Of a stretch of 26,856 bases of DNA, positions 15,029 through 25,005 are shown piece after piece; position 1 is the first letter of the stretch; each line of letters opens with the position of its first letter. Where the stretch lies: assembly GCA_020850785.1 (NCBI GenBank), contig JADZDZ010000158.1, forward strand, positions 1 to 26,856. Reading direction: 5' to 3'. The DNA is from Candidatus Sumerlaeota bacterium (GTDB lineage Bacteria > Sumerlaeota > Sumerlaeia > SLMS01). Made by a program: the position numbers and the translations under genes. The notes under the pieces are model-generated. The model made no database searches. It saw only the letters and a program-made list of their open reading frames with translations, and had not been told where the DNA came from.

Positions 15029-17232
15029 TTCGCGCCGTCGCGCGCAAGGTCCTCTTTCAAGCGCGCAAGGTTCGCCGCGATGGTGGGATCGTCGGGATAG
15101 TGTTCGCTCGCGGTGGTCAGCAGGTCCAACGCTTCCTTTCTTTTTCCAACGCGAATGCACAGGATGGCAAGATTCTGGAGCGCATCGATGTTGGCAGGGT
15201 CGAATTCAAGCGCCCGCACGTACAGTTGCGTGGCGATGTGCGTGTCGTGCTTCAGTTCCTCGGACTGGTAGGCGGCGTAGGCCAGCACCTGCGCCCGTTC
15301 CTTTTTCCCCATGCGATCGGGGAAGTGGATGTCGAAGGCCTTCGTGAAGTATTCATGCGCCAGCACGGAATCCTCCTTCTGCGCGATGGCCCCCAACCGC
15401 GCCCAGGCATAGACGCGCGTGGATTGATCCGCTGCGGGGTGCCGCGCGGCGCGCATCAGCGCCTTCGCGGTGGCATGGGACAGCGACGTGGGTGGATCAG
15501 TTGTGGCCAGCGCCTGAAGCGCGGTGAACTCCGCAGGAAAAATCGCGAGCGCGCGCTCCGCCGCTTCAACGCGCGCGTTGGGACTGCGCGTGAAGCGGGC
15601 GATCTGCCCCCACGCCGCCGCGCCATCAACGGTCGGCTCATCGATGGTGTCCAGAATCGCAATGGCCGCTTCACGCTGGTCCAGAGCGGCCAGCGCCAAT
15701 GCCACGGCGGCGCGCTGGCGTGCGGGCGCCTTCCGCTCGTGCGCCATTTCCTTCGCAACGCGCAGCGCGGTTTCCAGGTCGTTCGTCGCGCGTGCAACGG
15801 ATGCCTGCCAGTAGAGTGACGTGGGCTTGTCGGCAATCTTCTTCGCCGCCGCCATCGCCTCCGCAAATTTTCGTTCCTTCACGAGCGATGAAACTGTGAG
15901 CTCGGAAATCTGCGTGTTGCTTTGCAGCGCCGGCGGCGCGTCGATCCCCGACGCCTCGTCGGGAGCGCCCTCCGTCGCCCTTGCGTGAATTGCGTTCGTC
16001 TGCGCCTTCGCCGAGTCGGGATAGATGGCAAGCACGCGCGCCCAGAGTGTTGCGCTGGACTGCCAGTGCATCATCACGGAAAGCGAAACCGCACTGAAGG
16101 AAATCAACAGCACCACCCCAACCGATGCGAACGCAAAGCGGCGACGCGGATCACCCAGCAACGACGTCGCGGCGGCTGCGATTCCGAAAAGGAAAACGAG
16201 CGTCGGGAGGTAACTGTAGCGGTCGGCGGCGTAGGCGGCGCCGAAGGCAACCACACCACTGACGGGGCCAAGCACCAGCAGTCCCCCCAGAATCGCAAAT
16301 GCGATGGCGGGCGCGCGGCGAATGAGCGCGATGCCTGCGGCAACGAGTCCCGCACTGCACAGGAATCCCAGCAACGCGAAGGGAAGGCGCGCCGTGGGGC
16401 GTGATTCGTAGGGATAAAGCGGAGAAAGATTATAGGGAACGATGGTCTTGATGACGTAGTGCATGGGCGACCATGCAGCCACTTTCAGCCGCTCCCAGAG
16501 CGGGAAATTCGCAACAAGGGCCTTTTCCTGCGCCGCCTGATTCACCACTGCCATCACGATCGACAGCGCCACAAGCACCGCGCAGAGCGCGACGCGGGAG
16601 GCGTTGGATTTCCGACGCCAAACGGCATCGAAAAGCATCAGCACAAAAGGAAGCGTGACCGCCATGGGCTTCGCAAGCAACGCAAGCACGGCACTCACGA
16701 AGACACCCCATAGCACAAGGCGGCGGGCGCTGCCTTTGCCCGGCGTGGGAATGATCCACAGCAGGAACGCAAGCACGTAGAAGAAGTTGCAGAGCACGTC
16801 CTTCCGTTCGCTGATCCACACCACGGATTCGATGCGAAGGGGATGAACCGCGAAAATCGCGGCGAGCATTCCCGCCACTATTCGCTGCGCGCCGAGTACG
16901 CGCATGACGACGAAGGAAAGCGCGCAGGTGGCCGCGTGAAGAACGATGTTCTCGAAGCGATAGCCCTCCGGCTGCAGCCCGAAGAAATGGTAATCCACCA
17001 TGTAGCTGAGCATGGTGAGCGGATGATAGTTGGAGAAGTAGGGATGGACGAAAACGCCGATGGCATTCGACCAACTCAGGTTCAGCAACCAGCCGTTCAT
17101 ATGGATGTAATAGCGATCATCCCAGTTCAGGAACTCAAAGGAGAGCGACGGCAGGAAAAGAAATCCCAGCAGGAAAACAATCCCGGCGACGGCCATGTCC
17201 TTCCCGATTGAGGGGTGGTTGTGGAGGTTCAT
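15025..17232 (-). CDS. TMTC-like membrane protein: GT-C-type transmembrane half plus TPR tail
   Basis: A 735-residue protein. Residues 15-430 contain about ten membrane spans; the first lumenal loop has NWDDRYY (D38, D39), and a later loop has AVHPLRIESVVWISERKDVL (H130, E135, E142), the pattern seen in TMTC-type O-mannosyltransferases and their bacterial relatives. From about residue 450 to the end it is alpha-helical with degenerate tetratricopeptide repeats, the clearest near the end (ALEFDPANIDALQNLAILCI). By family analogy it would transfer a sugar from a polyprenyl-phosphate donor to proteins outside the membrane, with TPRs binding the acceptor; this is inference. I chose ATG at 17232 because upstream in-frame codons up to 17415 give no plausible protein. 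Its stop overlaps that of the CAP gene (CTAG, 15025-15028). Confidence 0.82.
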   Translation of the reverse strand: MNLHNHPSIGKDMAVAGIVFLLGFLFLPSLSFEFLNWDDRYYIHMNGWLLNLSWSNAIGVFVHPYFSNYHPLTMLSYMVDYHFFGLQPEGYRFENIVLHAATCALSFVVMRVLGAQRIVAGMLAAIFAVHPLRIESVVWISERKDVLCNFFYVLAFLLWIIPTPGKGSARRLVLWGVFVSAVLALLAKPMAVTLPFVLMLFDAVWRRKSNASRVALCAVLVALSIVMAVVNQAAQEKALVANFPLWERLKVAAWSPMHYVIKTIVPYNLSPLYPYESRPTARLPFALLGFLCSAGLVAAGIALIRRAPAIAFAILGGLLVLGPVSGVVAFGAAYAADRYSYLPTLVFLFGIAAAATSLLGDPRRRFAFASVGVVLLISFSAVSLSVMMHWQSSATLWARVLAIYPDSAKAQTNAIHARATEGAPDEASGIDAPPALQSNTQISELTVSSLVKERKFAEAMAAAKKIADKPTSLYWQASVARATNDLETALRVAKEMAHERKAPARQRAAVALALAALDQREAAIAILDTIDEPTVDGAAAWGQIARFTRSPNARVEAAERALAIFPAEFTALQALATTDPPTSLSHATAKALMRAARHPAADQSTRVYAWARLGAIAQKEDSVLAHEYFTKAFDIHFPDRMGKKERAQVLAYAAYQSEELKHDTHIATQLYVRALEFDPANIDALQNLAILCIRVGKRKEALDLLTTASEHYPDDPTIAANLARLKEDLARDGAN

Positions 17233-17506
17233 CACGAGAGGAAACCTACGGTTGGATGGCCGGGAGCGCCAAACCAAAAATTGGGAGGCTGCGACGTCGC
17301 CCCCCGGCAGAAAGGCGACCAACGACGTAACAATGAAACGGCCGTGTCGCAGTGATACAAATTTGATCCGTTTTGCTCCGCACAAAAAGAACACGGAAAC
17401 CTGAAAGCAAAGCACTTAACCGATTTTTGGGCGGTGGCCTTTCGCTGGTCAAATTCTTGCGCAATCGGGAGGCAAGAAACACCTCCATTTCAAGGAGCAT
17501 CGAAGA
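17233..17506. promoter_or_regulatory. Divergent intergenic region upstream of dnaK
   Basis: The longest non-coding stretch in the window (274 bp), between the TMTC-like gene and dnaK. It becomes A+T-richer near the middle (around 17360-17430). No CIRCE element (TTAGCACTC-N9-GAGTGCTAA) is present. A short dyad GGAGG-N9-CCTCC occurs at 17468-17486, 20 bp before dnaK; it has CIRCE-like spacing but not its sequence. No convincing heat-shock or housekeeping promoter was identified. Confidence 0.45.
17492..17497 (+). promoter_or_regulatory. Ribosome binding site of dnaK
   Basis: AAGGAG, 9 nt before the dnaK ATG. It confirms the start and is one of the strongest such sites in the window. Confidence 0.75.
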
Positions 17507-19438
<1,932 letters not shown>

Positions 19439-19463
19439 CGGGAGCACCACCCCCTGACAGAAC

Positions 19464-19500
19464 GCCGCCCCGGAGGATTTCCGGGGCGGCCTTTTTATTT
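19464..19500 (+). terminator. Intrinsic terminator after dnaK
   Basis: Perfect 11-bp GC-rich stem (19464-19474 with 19480-19490), 5-nt loop, then CTTTTTATTT. It lies 25 bp after the dnaK stop and is the clearest terminator in the window. It separates dnaK from the small gene at 19603. Confidence 0.93.
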
Positions 19501-19589
19501 CTCGTAAAATGCCCCGGTGCACGGGCCGGTGTTCCTTGCCATTGTCCCGGTTGCTGCTTACCGCTTGGACTGTTTTCAGTTTCCCATGC

Positions 19590-19595
19590 AGGAGG
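19590..19595 (+). promoter_or_regulatory. Ribosome binding site of the 82-residue protein
   Basis: AGGAGG, 7 nt before the ATG at 19603: full consensus and optimal spacing. This is a main reason to accept the small gene as real. Confidence 0.8.
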
Positions 19596-19602
19596 AGCCG
19601 AA

Positions 19603-19851
19603 ATGTTCCTGAAGCTGACCGACAACGAGCTCGGCACCGATGTGTATCTGAACCCCGATCACATCATTCGCTTCGTGGCGAATCCCGAAGGCACGGGAAC
19701 CCTTATATTCATGTCACATGATGCTGCGGTGGCCCCCCCTGGCGAAGCTCAGGTGGTCACGGTGCATGAGCCTGCGGAGGAAGTTTTCCGCATCATCAGC
19801 CGACTGGAAAAAGGCCCCGGCAAGGTGGGCGGTCCGCGCGGATTTGTCTGA
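19603..19851 (+). CDS. Small protein, weakly FlbD-like, function unknown
   Basis: An 82-residue cytoplasmic protein without signal or membrane segment. It has a very good ribosome binding site and lies between the dnaK terminator and a convergent gene, so it needs its own promoter somewhere in 19501-19589. The layout (FLKLTDNELGTDVYLNPDHI near the start, a hydrophobic TLIFMSHD strand, then VVTVHEPAEEVFRII) recalls the small FlbD/SwrD family: a beta strand, Asn at 17, a second strand and a V-E-EV-I helix. The match is by eye and weak, and no flagellar gene is in the window. The tail is basic and rich in glycine and proline. Treat as hypothetical. Confidence 0.8.
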   Translation: MFLKLTDNELGTDVYLNPDHIIRFVANPEGTGTLIFMSHDAAVAPPGEAQVVTVHEPAEEVFRIISRLEKGPGKVGGPRGFV

Positions 19852-19880
19852 TCGTCGCGCGGTTTCCTGAAACAGCCTGA

Positions 19881-21233
19881 TCAGCCGACCTTCATCGCCG
19901 AGGCTGCGGGGGTTCCGAGGAAGACCGTCTCCCCGTCCTTCACGCCATCGACAATCTCAACAACCTTGCTGTTGGCGCCGCCAACCTTCACCTCGCGGCG
20001 TTCATATTTCTTGTTATTCTGTATATACACGAAGTGTTTGTTGTCCTGCGTGGTAATCGCCTCCAAGGGGACGGTCAGCACGTTCTCCTTGCGGCTGAGG
20101 ACGATGCGCGCGCGCGCAGTGAGACCTGGTTTCAGACGCGGGTCCGCATTGGCCAATTCCACGGTGATTTCGAAAACCTTCTCGCCGGTCAGCGCCTGAC
20201 CCGCCGCCATCAACTGGCCGCCGGGGGACGCTTCGCGTTCGCTGGCGATGGGGCCGATGAAGCTGACCTTGCCGGAGACCTCAAGGTTGCCGAGCGCCTC
20301 CAGAACGACCTTCACGTCCGATCCCTTGGACACGCGCTGCACTTCACTCTCCGGAATTTGTGAACGGATCGTGAGCCCGCTGAGGTCCGGGATCGAGCCG
20401 AGTTGGTCGTTCATATTCACTTCCTCGCCCGCCTGACGCTCGACGACCTTGCGCTGCTGGTAGTTGAAGCGTTTGCTGCGAACGAAGAGCCCCTCCACCG
20501 GCGCCTTCAATTCGGCGCTCTCGATTTTTTCCTGACGCTCGCGAATCCTGCTGAGGCTCTCCTCGCCGCGAAGCTGGTTGCGTTGAATGTCGATGCGACC
20601 GGCCTGCTCGGAATTCTGCGACCCGGTCACCTGACCGCGCAGCGTCATGTCCTGCGAGAAGGTGTTGATCTGGGTGGAATTCAGGTCGCTCTCCGCCTCG
20701 CGCACCTTGTCCTGCTCCACGAGGTTCTCGCTGCGCAGGTATTCAAGGTCGACAAGGTTGCGGTTCACGCTGTCGAGTTGCACGCGCGCCAGATCAAGCT
20801 GCGCCGTCGCGGAATTCACGTCGAGCGCGTTGCTGCGAAGGTCTATCTCCAGGCTCTGGATGGATGCTTCCAGGTCCTTCTTGATCTGTCCAAGATTCTG
20901 GATTTCCTCCTCAAGGCTGTCCGCGATGGAGCGCACGTCCAGCCGCACCACGACATCGCCCTTCTTCACATGGGTGCCGCTTTCAAGGATCGTCACGATG
21001 CGGCCCTTGAAGGGGCACATGATGTTCGCGGTGCGCGTGGCCTCCACGACGCCGAGTTCCTCGATGGCAACTTCCAGCGTTCCCTTTTGCGCGACGGCGA
21101 CGTCCGGAGTGCTCTTGTCCTTCGACTGGGTGGTGTTGCTGCAGGCTGCGGTCATGAGCGCCAGCGATGCGGCCACACACAGTGACCGCATCGCCAATCC
21201 GGCGCGCCGTGCTATTGGGAAACGCTCATCCAT
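19881..21233 (-). CDS. HlyD/MacA-like periplasmic adaptor lipoprotein
   Basis: Membrane-fusion (adaptor) protein, about 450 residues, that would link an inner-membrane ABC or RND transporter to an outer-membrane channel. A lipobox (ALMTAAC) places the lipidated cysteine at residue 31 from ATG 21233, or at 17 if the ATG at 21191 is used; the latter gives a more standard signal peptide. After the first half-lipoyl strand set (GRIVTILESGTHVKKGDVVVRLD) comes a long coiled-coil hairpin (about residues 100-240), then the second lipoyl half (SAELKAPVEGLFV), a beta-barrel (LTIRSQIPESEVQRVSKG) and a membrane-proximal domain ending in VVEIVDGVKDGETVFLG. The ATG at 21233 overlaps the upstream fusion gene by 8 bp (ATGGATGA), so they are co-translated. 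No transporter gene follows it. Confidence 0.9.
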   Translation of the reverse strand: MDERFPIARRAGLAMRSLCVAASLALMTAACSNTTQSKDKSTPDVAVAQKGTLEVAIEELGVVEATRTANIMCPFKGRIVTILESGTHVKKGDVVVRLDVRSIADSLEEEIQNLGQIKKDLEASIQSLEIDLRSNALDVNSATAQLDLARVQLDSVNRNLVDLEYLRSENLVEQDKVREAESDLNSTQINTFSQDMTLRGQVTGSQNSEQAGRIDIQRNQLRGEESLSRIRERQEKIESAELKAPVEGLFVRSKRFNYQQRKVVERQAGEEVNMNDQLGSIPDLSGLTIRSQIPESEVQRVSKGSDVKVVLEALGNLEVSGKVSFIGPIASEREASPGGQLMAAGQALTGEKVFEITVELANADPRLKPGLTARARIVLSRKENVLTVPLEAITTQDNKHFVYIQNNKKYERREVKVGGANSKVVEIVDGVKDGETVFLGTPAASAMKVG

Positions 21234-24200
21234 TCTTCTTGTTGATGGCAATGCGGCGCTTGAGCGCCTGCTGCCGCGAGTGGTTTTTGTTGTGATACTT
21301 CATCTTCGGATCGCGAGTCACGTCCGTGTTGTCGGAGTGGCGACGATAGTGATAGAGCACGTCGTGCACGCGATCGACGTCGTACTTCTCGCCGGTCTTC
21401 AGCACCATGTCGTAGTCCTCGCCGAAGTTGCCGTAGTTCACCTCATCGTAGTAGCCAAACTCCTCCAGCACGGCCTTCGGGAAGATGCGGACGGCGCCGG
21501 CGCCATCGCGGCGGAGAACCTGATTGCGCGAATAACCGGAGTGCGTGATCGGCGCGACGTCGGTGATGATGACGCCGTTTTCATCCATCAGGCGGTAGTA
21601 GCTGATGGCGAGGCCGCACTTCGGGTGGCTTTCAAGGTGACCGATCATCTTTTCCAGGCAGTTCGGCGCATATTCGTCATCGCTATCAAGCTGGCAGATG
21701 TACTTGCCGCGGGCCGCCTTGATGCCTTCGTTCAACGCGGAAGCAATGGAGCCGCCCTTGCCGTGAATCAGGCGAATGCGCGGGTCAGCGGCGGCGATCT
21801 GCTTCACCTTGTCCACCGTGCCGTCCGTGGAGCCGTTGTCCACGATGATCATTTCAAAGTCCTGGAAGGTCCCCTTCTGAACCTTTTCGATCGCGTTGCC
21901 GATGAAGCGGACGCGATTCAGGATCGGAATCACGATGGAGGCCAGCAATTCATGCTTCCCGCTGTGCTTCACGGGCACGGTGTCGTGGGACAACCAAGCG
22001 CCACGACGCTTGAGCGCCTCCTCGAAAACCGTGGTGACTTCCTTTTCAAGGTCCGCCGGATAGAACACGTAGCTGAAGCCGCCGAGGGGGCCTGCGCCCG
22101 GCGAGAAAACCTTCGATCCCTTGGCGTCGGTAACGACCTGAAGGAAATGCGTGTAGAGAACTTCCGGCACGCGCGCGAAGGCGGCCTTCTCCATCAGCTT
22201 CAAGTGAAGATCATACTCCCACGCAAAGGAAAGGTCCTTGCGAACGCCGCCCACGCCATTGATGGCGGCGATGCTGTAGGCGATGACGGGGCCGAATTCA
22301 AAACGCTCGTGCGGACAGCCGTCGTGATCGTGGGGAACAACCTCGCTGCGCTTGCCCTCACGATCCTCCTCAAAGCTGGAGTAGGCAAGGGGCGCACCAC
22401 CCGCCAGCGCGGCGCGGAACTTGGCCAGCGCGCCGGGCTTCAGCAGCACTTCGTTGGAAAGCGTGACGAGAATTCCGTCCGCCGCGCTCTTCGCAATCGC
22501 TTCCGCAACGGCGGCGCCCTGGGCGCGCCCTTCGTAGGAAACGGAATCAACACCGGCAGGTGCGGCGGCCTTTGTTTCGTTGTTCACGAGAAGAATCAAC
22601 TGATCCTTCTCCCCCGCAGAGCCCTTCAACTGGTCCGTCAGCAGCTTCACGGTTTCGGCATCGGCGCCCTTGATCAAGCGAAGCAGGATCGTGGCGGGGC
22701 CATTTACGGATTGTGCATTCGTGCTCATCTCTTCGGTGTTTTCCTTTTCCTCAATGATTAAATCGTCCTGCGCGACTGGTTCCTTCGCTTCCGATTCACT
22801 GGAAGTTTCAATTTCCACGACTTCCTCAACAACAACCAACGGTTCAGGTTCGGGAAGTGATTCTTCAACCGCCTCCACGATGGCATCTTCCCATGAGGGG
22901 AAGAGGTCCTTTTCCTCCGTGACAACGACGGCGGGTGGCTCTTCCGGGGAAAGTGGGGGCGGTTCTTCCGCGACGGGTGGTTCGGCCTCCAAAGGCTCCT
23001 CCACCGGCAGCGGCGCTTCATCCAAGGGTTCATTTGGACCGGGCGCAAGGTCAGAGGATGGCTCTTTTTGCACGGCGCGCCGCAGCACGGCGTCCTCGTC
23101 CGGGGGATGGTAACCGGGCACCAGCGCCACAAGCGCCGCCATGAGTTCCTCGCGGGAGGCCGACCCGCAGAGCCTCTCCAGCATCGCCAGCCCGCGTTCA
23201 ATTTCAGACCAGAGGCGGCTTTCGCGCTCGCTGGCGGAGAAAAGCTTCTCCACCCCGGTTTTTTCCGCGCCCTCGGACTGCGCGAGCAATTCCTCCCGCA
23301 GCTTTTCGCCGGGGCGCAGGCCGATGTAGTCGATCTTGATGTCAATTTCCGGCCGGTAGCCGGACAGGACGATCAACGTTCGCGCAAGATCGGCGATGCG
23401 GACAGGCTCTCCCATGTCCAGCAGGTAAAGACCACCGCGTTTTTCCTGCGCGCCCGCCTGCAGCACGAGGCTCACGGCCTCAGGAATCGTCATGAAATAG
23501 CGGATGACATCGGGATGCGTCAGCGTCACCGGTCCGCCGTTTTCAATCTGCCGCTGGAAGAGCGGAATCGCGGAGCCGCGGCTTCCGAGCACGTTGCCGA
23601 AACGCACGACGGAGAAGAGCGTTCTGCTTTGCTGTGCGAGCGCAAAGATGACGTGTTCCGCGAGGCGCTTCGTGGCGCCCATGACGCTGATGGGACGAAC
23701 AGCCTTGTCCGTGGAGATGAACACGAAGCGCTTTGCCGCGAAGTCATTCGCAAGCTGCGCAACGTTGGCCGTGCCGAAGACGTTGTTGCGAATGGCTTCG
23801 TCCGGCGCGGATTCCATCAACGTCACGTGCTTATGCGCAGCGGCATGGAAAACGATGGCGGGACGATGGGCCTCGAACACCTTTTCCATGCGATCCACGT
23901 CGCGCACATCCTCGATGATGGGAACCACGGCGACGGCGGGAAATTTGTGACGCACATCCACGGCAATATCGAAGACGGAATTCTCCCCCTTGCCGAGAAG
24001 GAGCAGCTTCGCCGCGCCTGCACGCGCCGCTTGCCGGGCAAGTTCGCTGCCGATGGAGCCGCCTGCGCCGGTGATGAGGACCGTTTCCCCCGTCAGGTAA
24101 TTTTCCGTCGCGGGGAGTTCGATCTTCACCGGGGAGCGCCCCAGCAGGTCCTCCACCTCGATCCGGCGCACCCGCGACACGTCCACAGTGCCGCGCGCAA

Positions 24201-25005
24201 TGTCCGGCAGCGATGGCACGATCCGGACCGTGACCTTCGCACTTTCGCAGGCGCGTGCGACGCGCTGCAACTCCGCGGGCGATGGGTTGTCCATGGCAAC
24301 AAGCACGAGTTCGATCTTGTTGTCGTCGATGATCTGCGCGATCTTGTCGATGGTGCCGACAACGGGAACGCCATGGAGCCGCAGGCCAACGCCGGTGGCT
24401 GATTCGGTCACGGCGCAGACGGGATCGAACGGCTGCGATTCCGCATGAACAAGACCGCGCAGCAACTGATCGGCAACATTGCCGGCGCCAACAACAAGCG
24501 CTCGCGGCAGCTTTTCCGTTCCGCGGCGGGACCCGGCCTCGTGAATCAGGCGGCGGCCAAAGCGCAACGCCCCCGCGAGGAAGATGGAAAGGATCGCGTA
24601 CAGCGTAAGGATGCCGAAGGGAATGCGCAGCACCTGCGTGGTGCCGTCGGCGAGAAGCCGCTGCGGCATGTCGAAGAATTGTTCGCGCGTGTCCAGAAAC
24701 ATGCTGATCGCGCCCCACAGGACCAACTGGCACAACGTCGCGAATCCAATCGCGCGCAACTCCCGCGTGCCGGCGTAGCGCACCATCCCCTGATAGAGCC
24801 GGAAGATCGCAAAGAATGCGACGTGCGTTGCCACAACCCAGACGGCAAGCAACTTGAACTGCAGCGCGTAGTTGTTCCCGGCAACGAGGCTGTCATCGTT
24901 GGGGATCGCGAATTCGTGGCGGAAGGAGTAGGCAAGGAGCCACGCCAGAGCAAACAGCAGCGCATCAAGCGCGGGAAGGAGAAGGCGGCGGTGGTTGGGC
25001 ATCAT
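21226..25005 (-). CDS. Fusion: membrane nucleotide-sugar 4,6-dehydratase (FlaA1/CapD/PglF-like) plus GT2 glycosyltransferase
   Basis: A 1259-residue protein. Residues 1-150 hold four or so membrane spans; 165-290 a first Rossmann domain (VVGAGNVADQLL); 305-635 the SDR dehydratase domain with TGAGGSIGSE (T312-G319), STDKAV, and M442-x3-K446 (MGATKR), where Met replaces the usual Tyr, as is characteristic of this family. Residues 640-759 are a Glu/Pro-rich linker. Residues 760-1010 look like a degenerate GT2 (SNEVLLKPGAL, then VGGVRKDLSFAWEYDLHLKL), and 1020-1259 a canonical GT2 with VDNGSTDGT and donor-binding D1107-S-D-D. The first part would make a UDP-4-keto-6-deoxy sugar; the last would transfer a sugar. 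An ATG at 22728 (M760) could be a second start. The frame is continuous across the junction. The adaptor gene overlaps its 3' end. Confidence 0.9.
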   Translation of the reverse strand: MMPNHRRLLLPALDALLFALAWLLAYSFRHEFAIPNDDSLVAGNNYALQFKLLAVWVVATHVAFFAIFRLYQGMVRYAGTRELRAIGFATLCQLVLWGAISMFLDTREQFFDMPQRLLADGTTQVLRIPFGILTLYAILSIFLAGALRFGRRLIHEAGSRRGTEKLPRALVVGAGNVADQLLRGLVHAESQPFDPVCAVTESATGVGLRLHGVPVVGTIDKIAQIIDDNKIELVLVAMDNPSPAELQRVARACESAKVTVRIVPSLPDIARGTVDVSRVRRIEVEDLLGRSPVKIELPATENYLTGETVLITGAGGSIGSELARQAARAGAAKLLLLGKGENSVFDIAVDVRHKFPAVAVVPIIEDVRDVDRMEKVFEAHRPAIVFHAAAHKHVTLMESAPDEAIRNNVFGTANVAQLANDFAAKRFVFISTDKAVRPISVMGATKRLAEHVIFALAQQSRTLFSVVRFGNVLGSRGSAIPLFQRQIENGGPVTLTHPDVIRYFMTIPEAVSLVLQAGAQEKRGGLYLLDMGEPVRIADLARTLIVLSGYRPEIDIKIDYIGLRPGEKLREELLAQSEGAEKTGVEKLFSASERESRLWSEIERGLAMLERLCGSASREELMAALVALVPGYHPPDEDAVLRRAVQKEPSSDLAPGPNEPLDEAPLPVEEPLEAEPPVAEEPPPLSPEEPPAVVVTEEKDLFPSWEDAIVEAVEESLPEPEPLVVVEEVVEIETSSESEAKEPVAQDDLIIEEKENTEEMSTNAQSVNGPATILLRLIKGADAETVKLLTDQLKGSAGEKDQLILLVNNETKAAAPAGVDSVSYEGRAQGAAVAEAIAKSAADGILVTLSNEVLLKPGALAKFRAALAGGAPLAYSSFEEDREGKRSEVVPHDHDGCPHERFEFGPVIAYSIAAINGVGGVRKDLSFAWEYDLHLKLMEKAAFARVPEVLYTHFLQVVTDAKGSKVFSPGAGPLGGFSYVFYPADLEKEVTTVFEEALKRRGAWLSHDTVPVKHSGKHELLASIVIPILNRVRFIGNAIEKVQKGTFQDFEMIIVDNGSTDGTVDKVKQIAAADPRIRLIHGKGGSIASALNEGIKAARGKYICQLDSDDEYAPNCLEKMIGHLESHPKCGLAISYYRLMDENGVIITDVAPITHSGYSRNQVLRRDGAGAVRIFPKAVLEEFGYYDEVNYGNFGEDYDMVLKTGEKYDVDRVHDVLYHYRRHSDNTDVTRDPKMKYHNKNHSRQQALKRRIAINKKNG

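Noticed and set aside
17400..17440. A CIRCE-like half site (AAGCACTTA) upstream of dnaK.
   Set aside because: The second half site (GAGTGCTAA) is absent at the required spacing, so it does not qualify.
20647..22761. A 704-codon open frame on the plus strand opposite the adaptor and the fusion gene.
   Set aside because: It crosses the boundary of two well-supported genes and has a composition typical of antisense reading (Val/His/Arg-rich). No domain seen.
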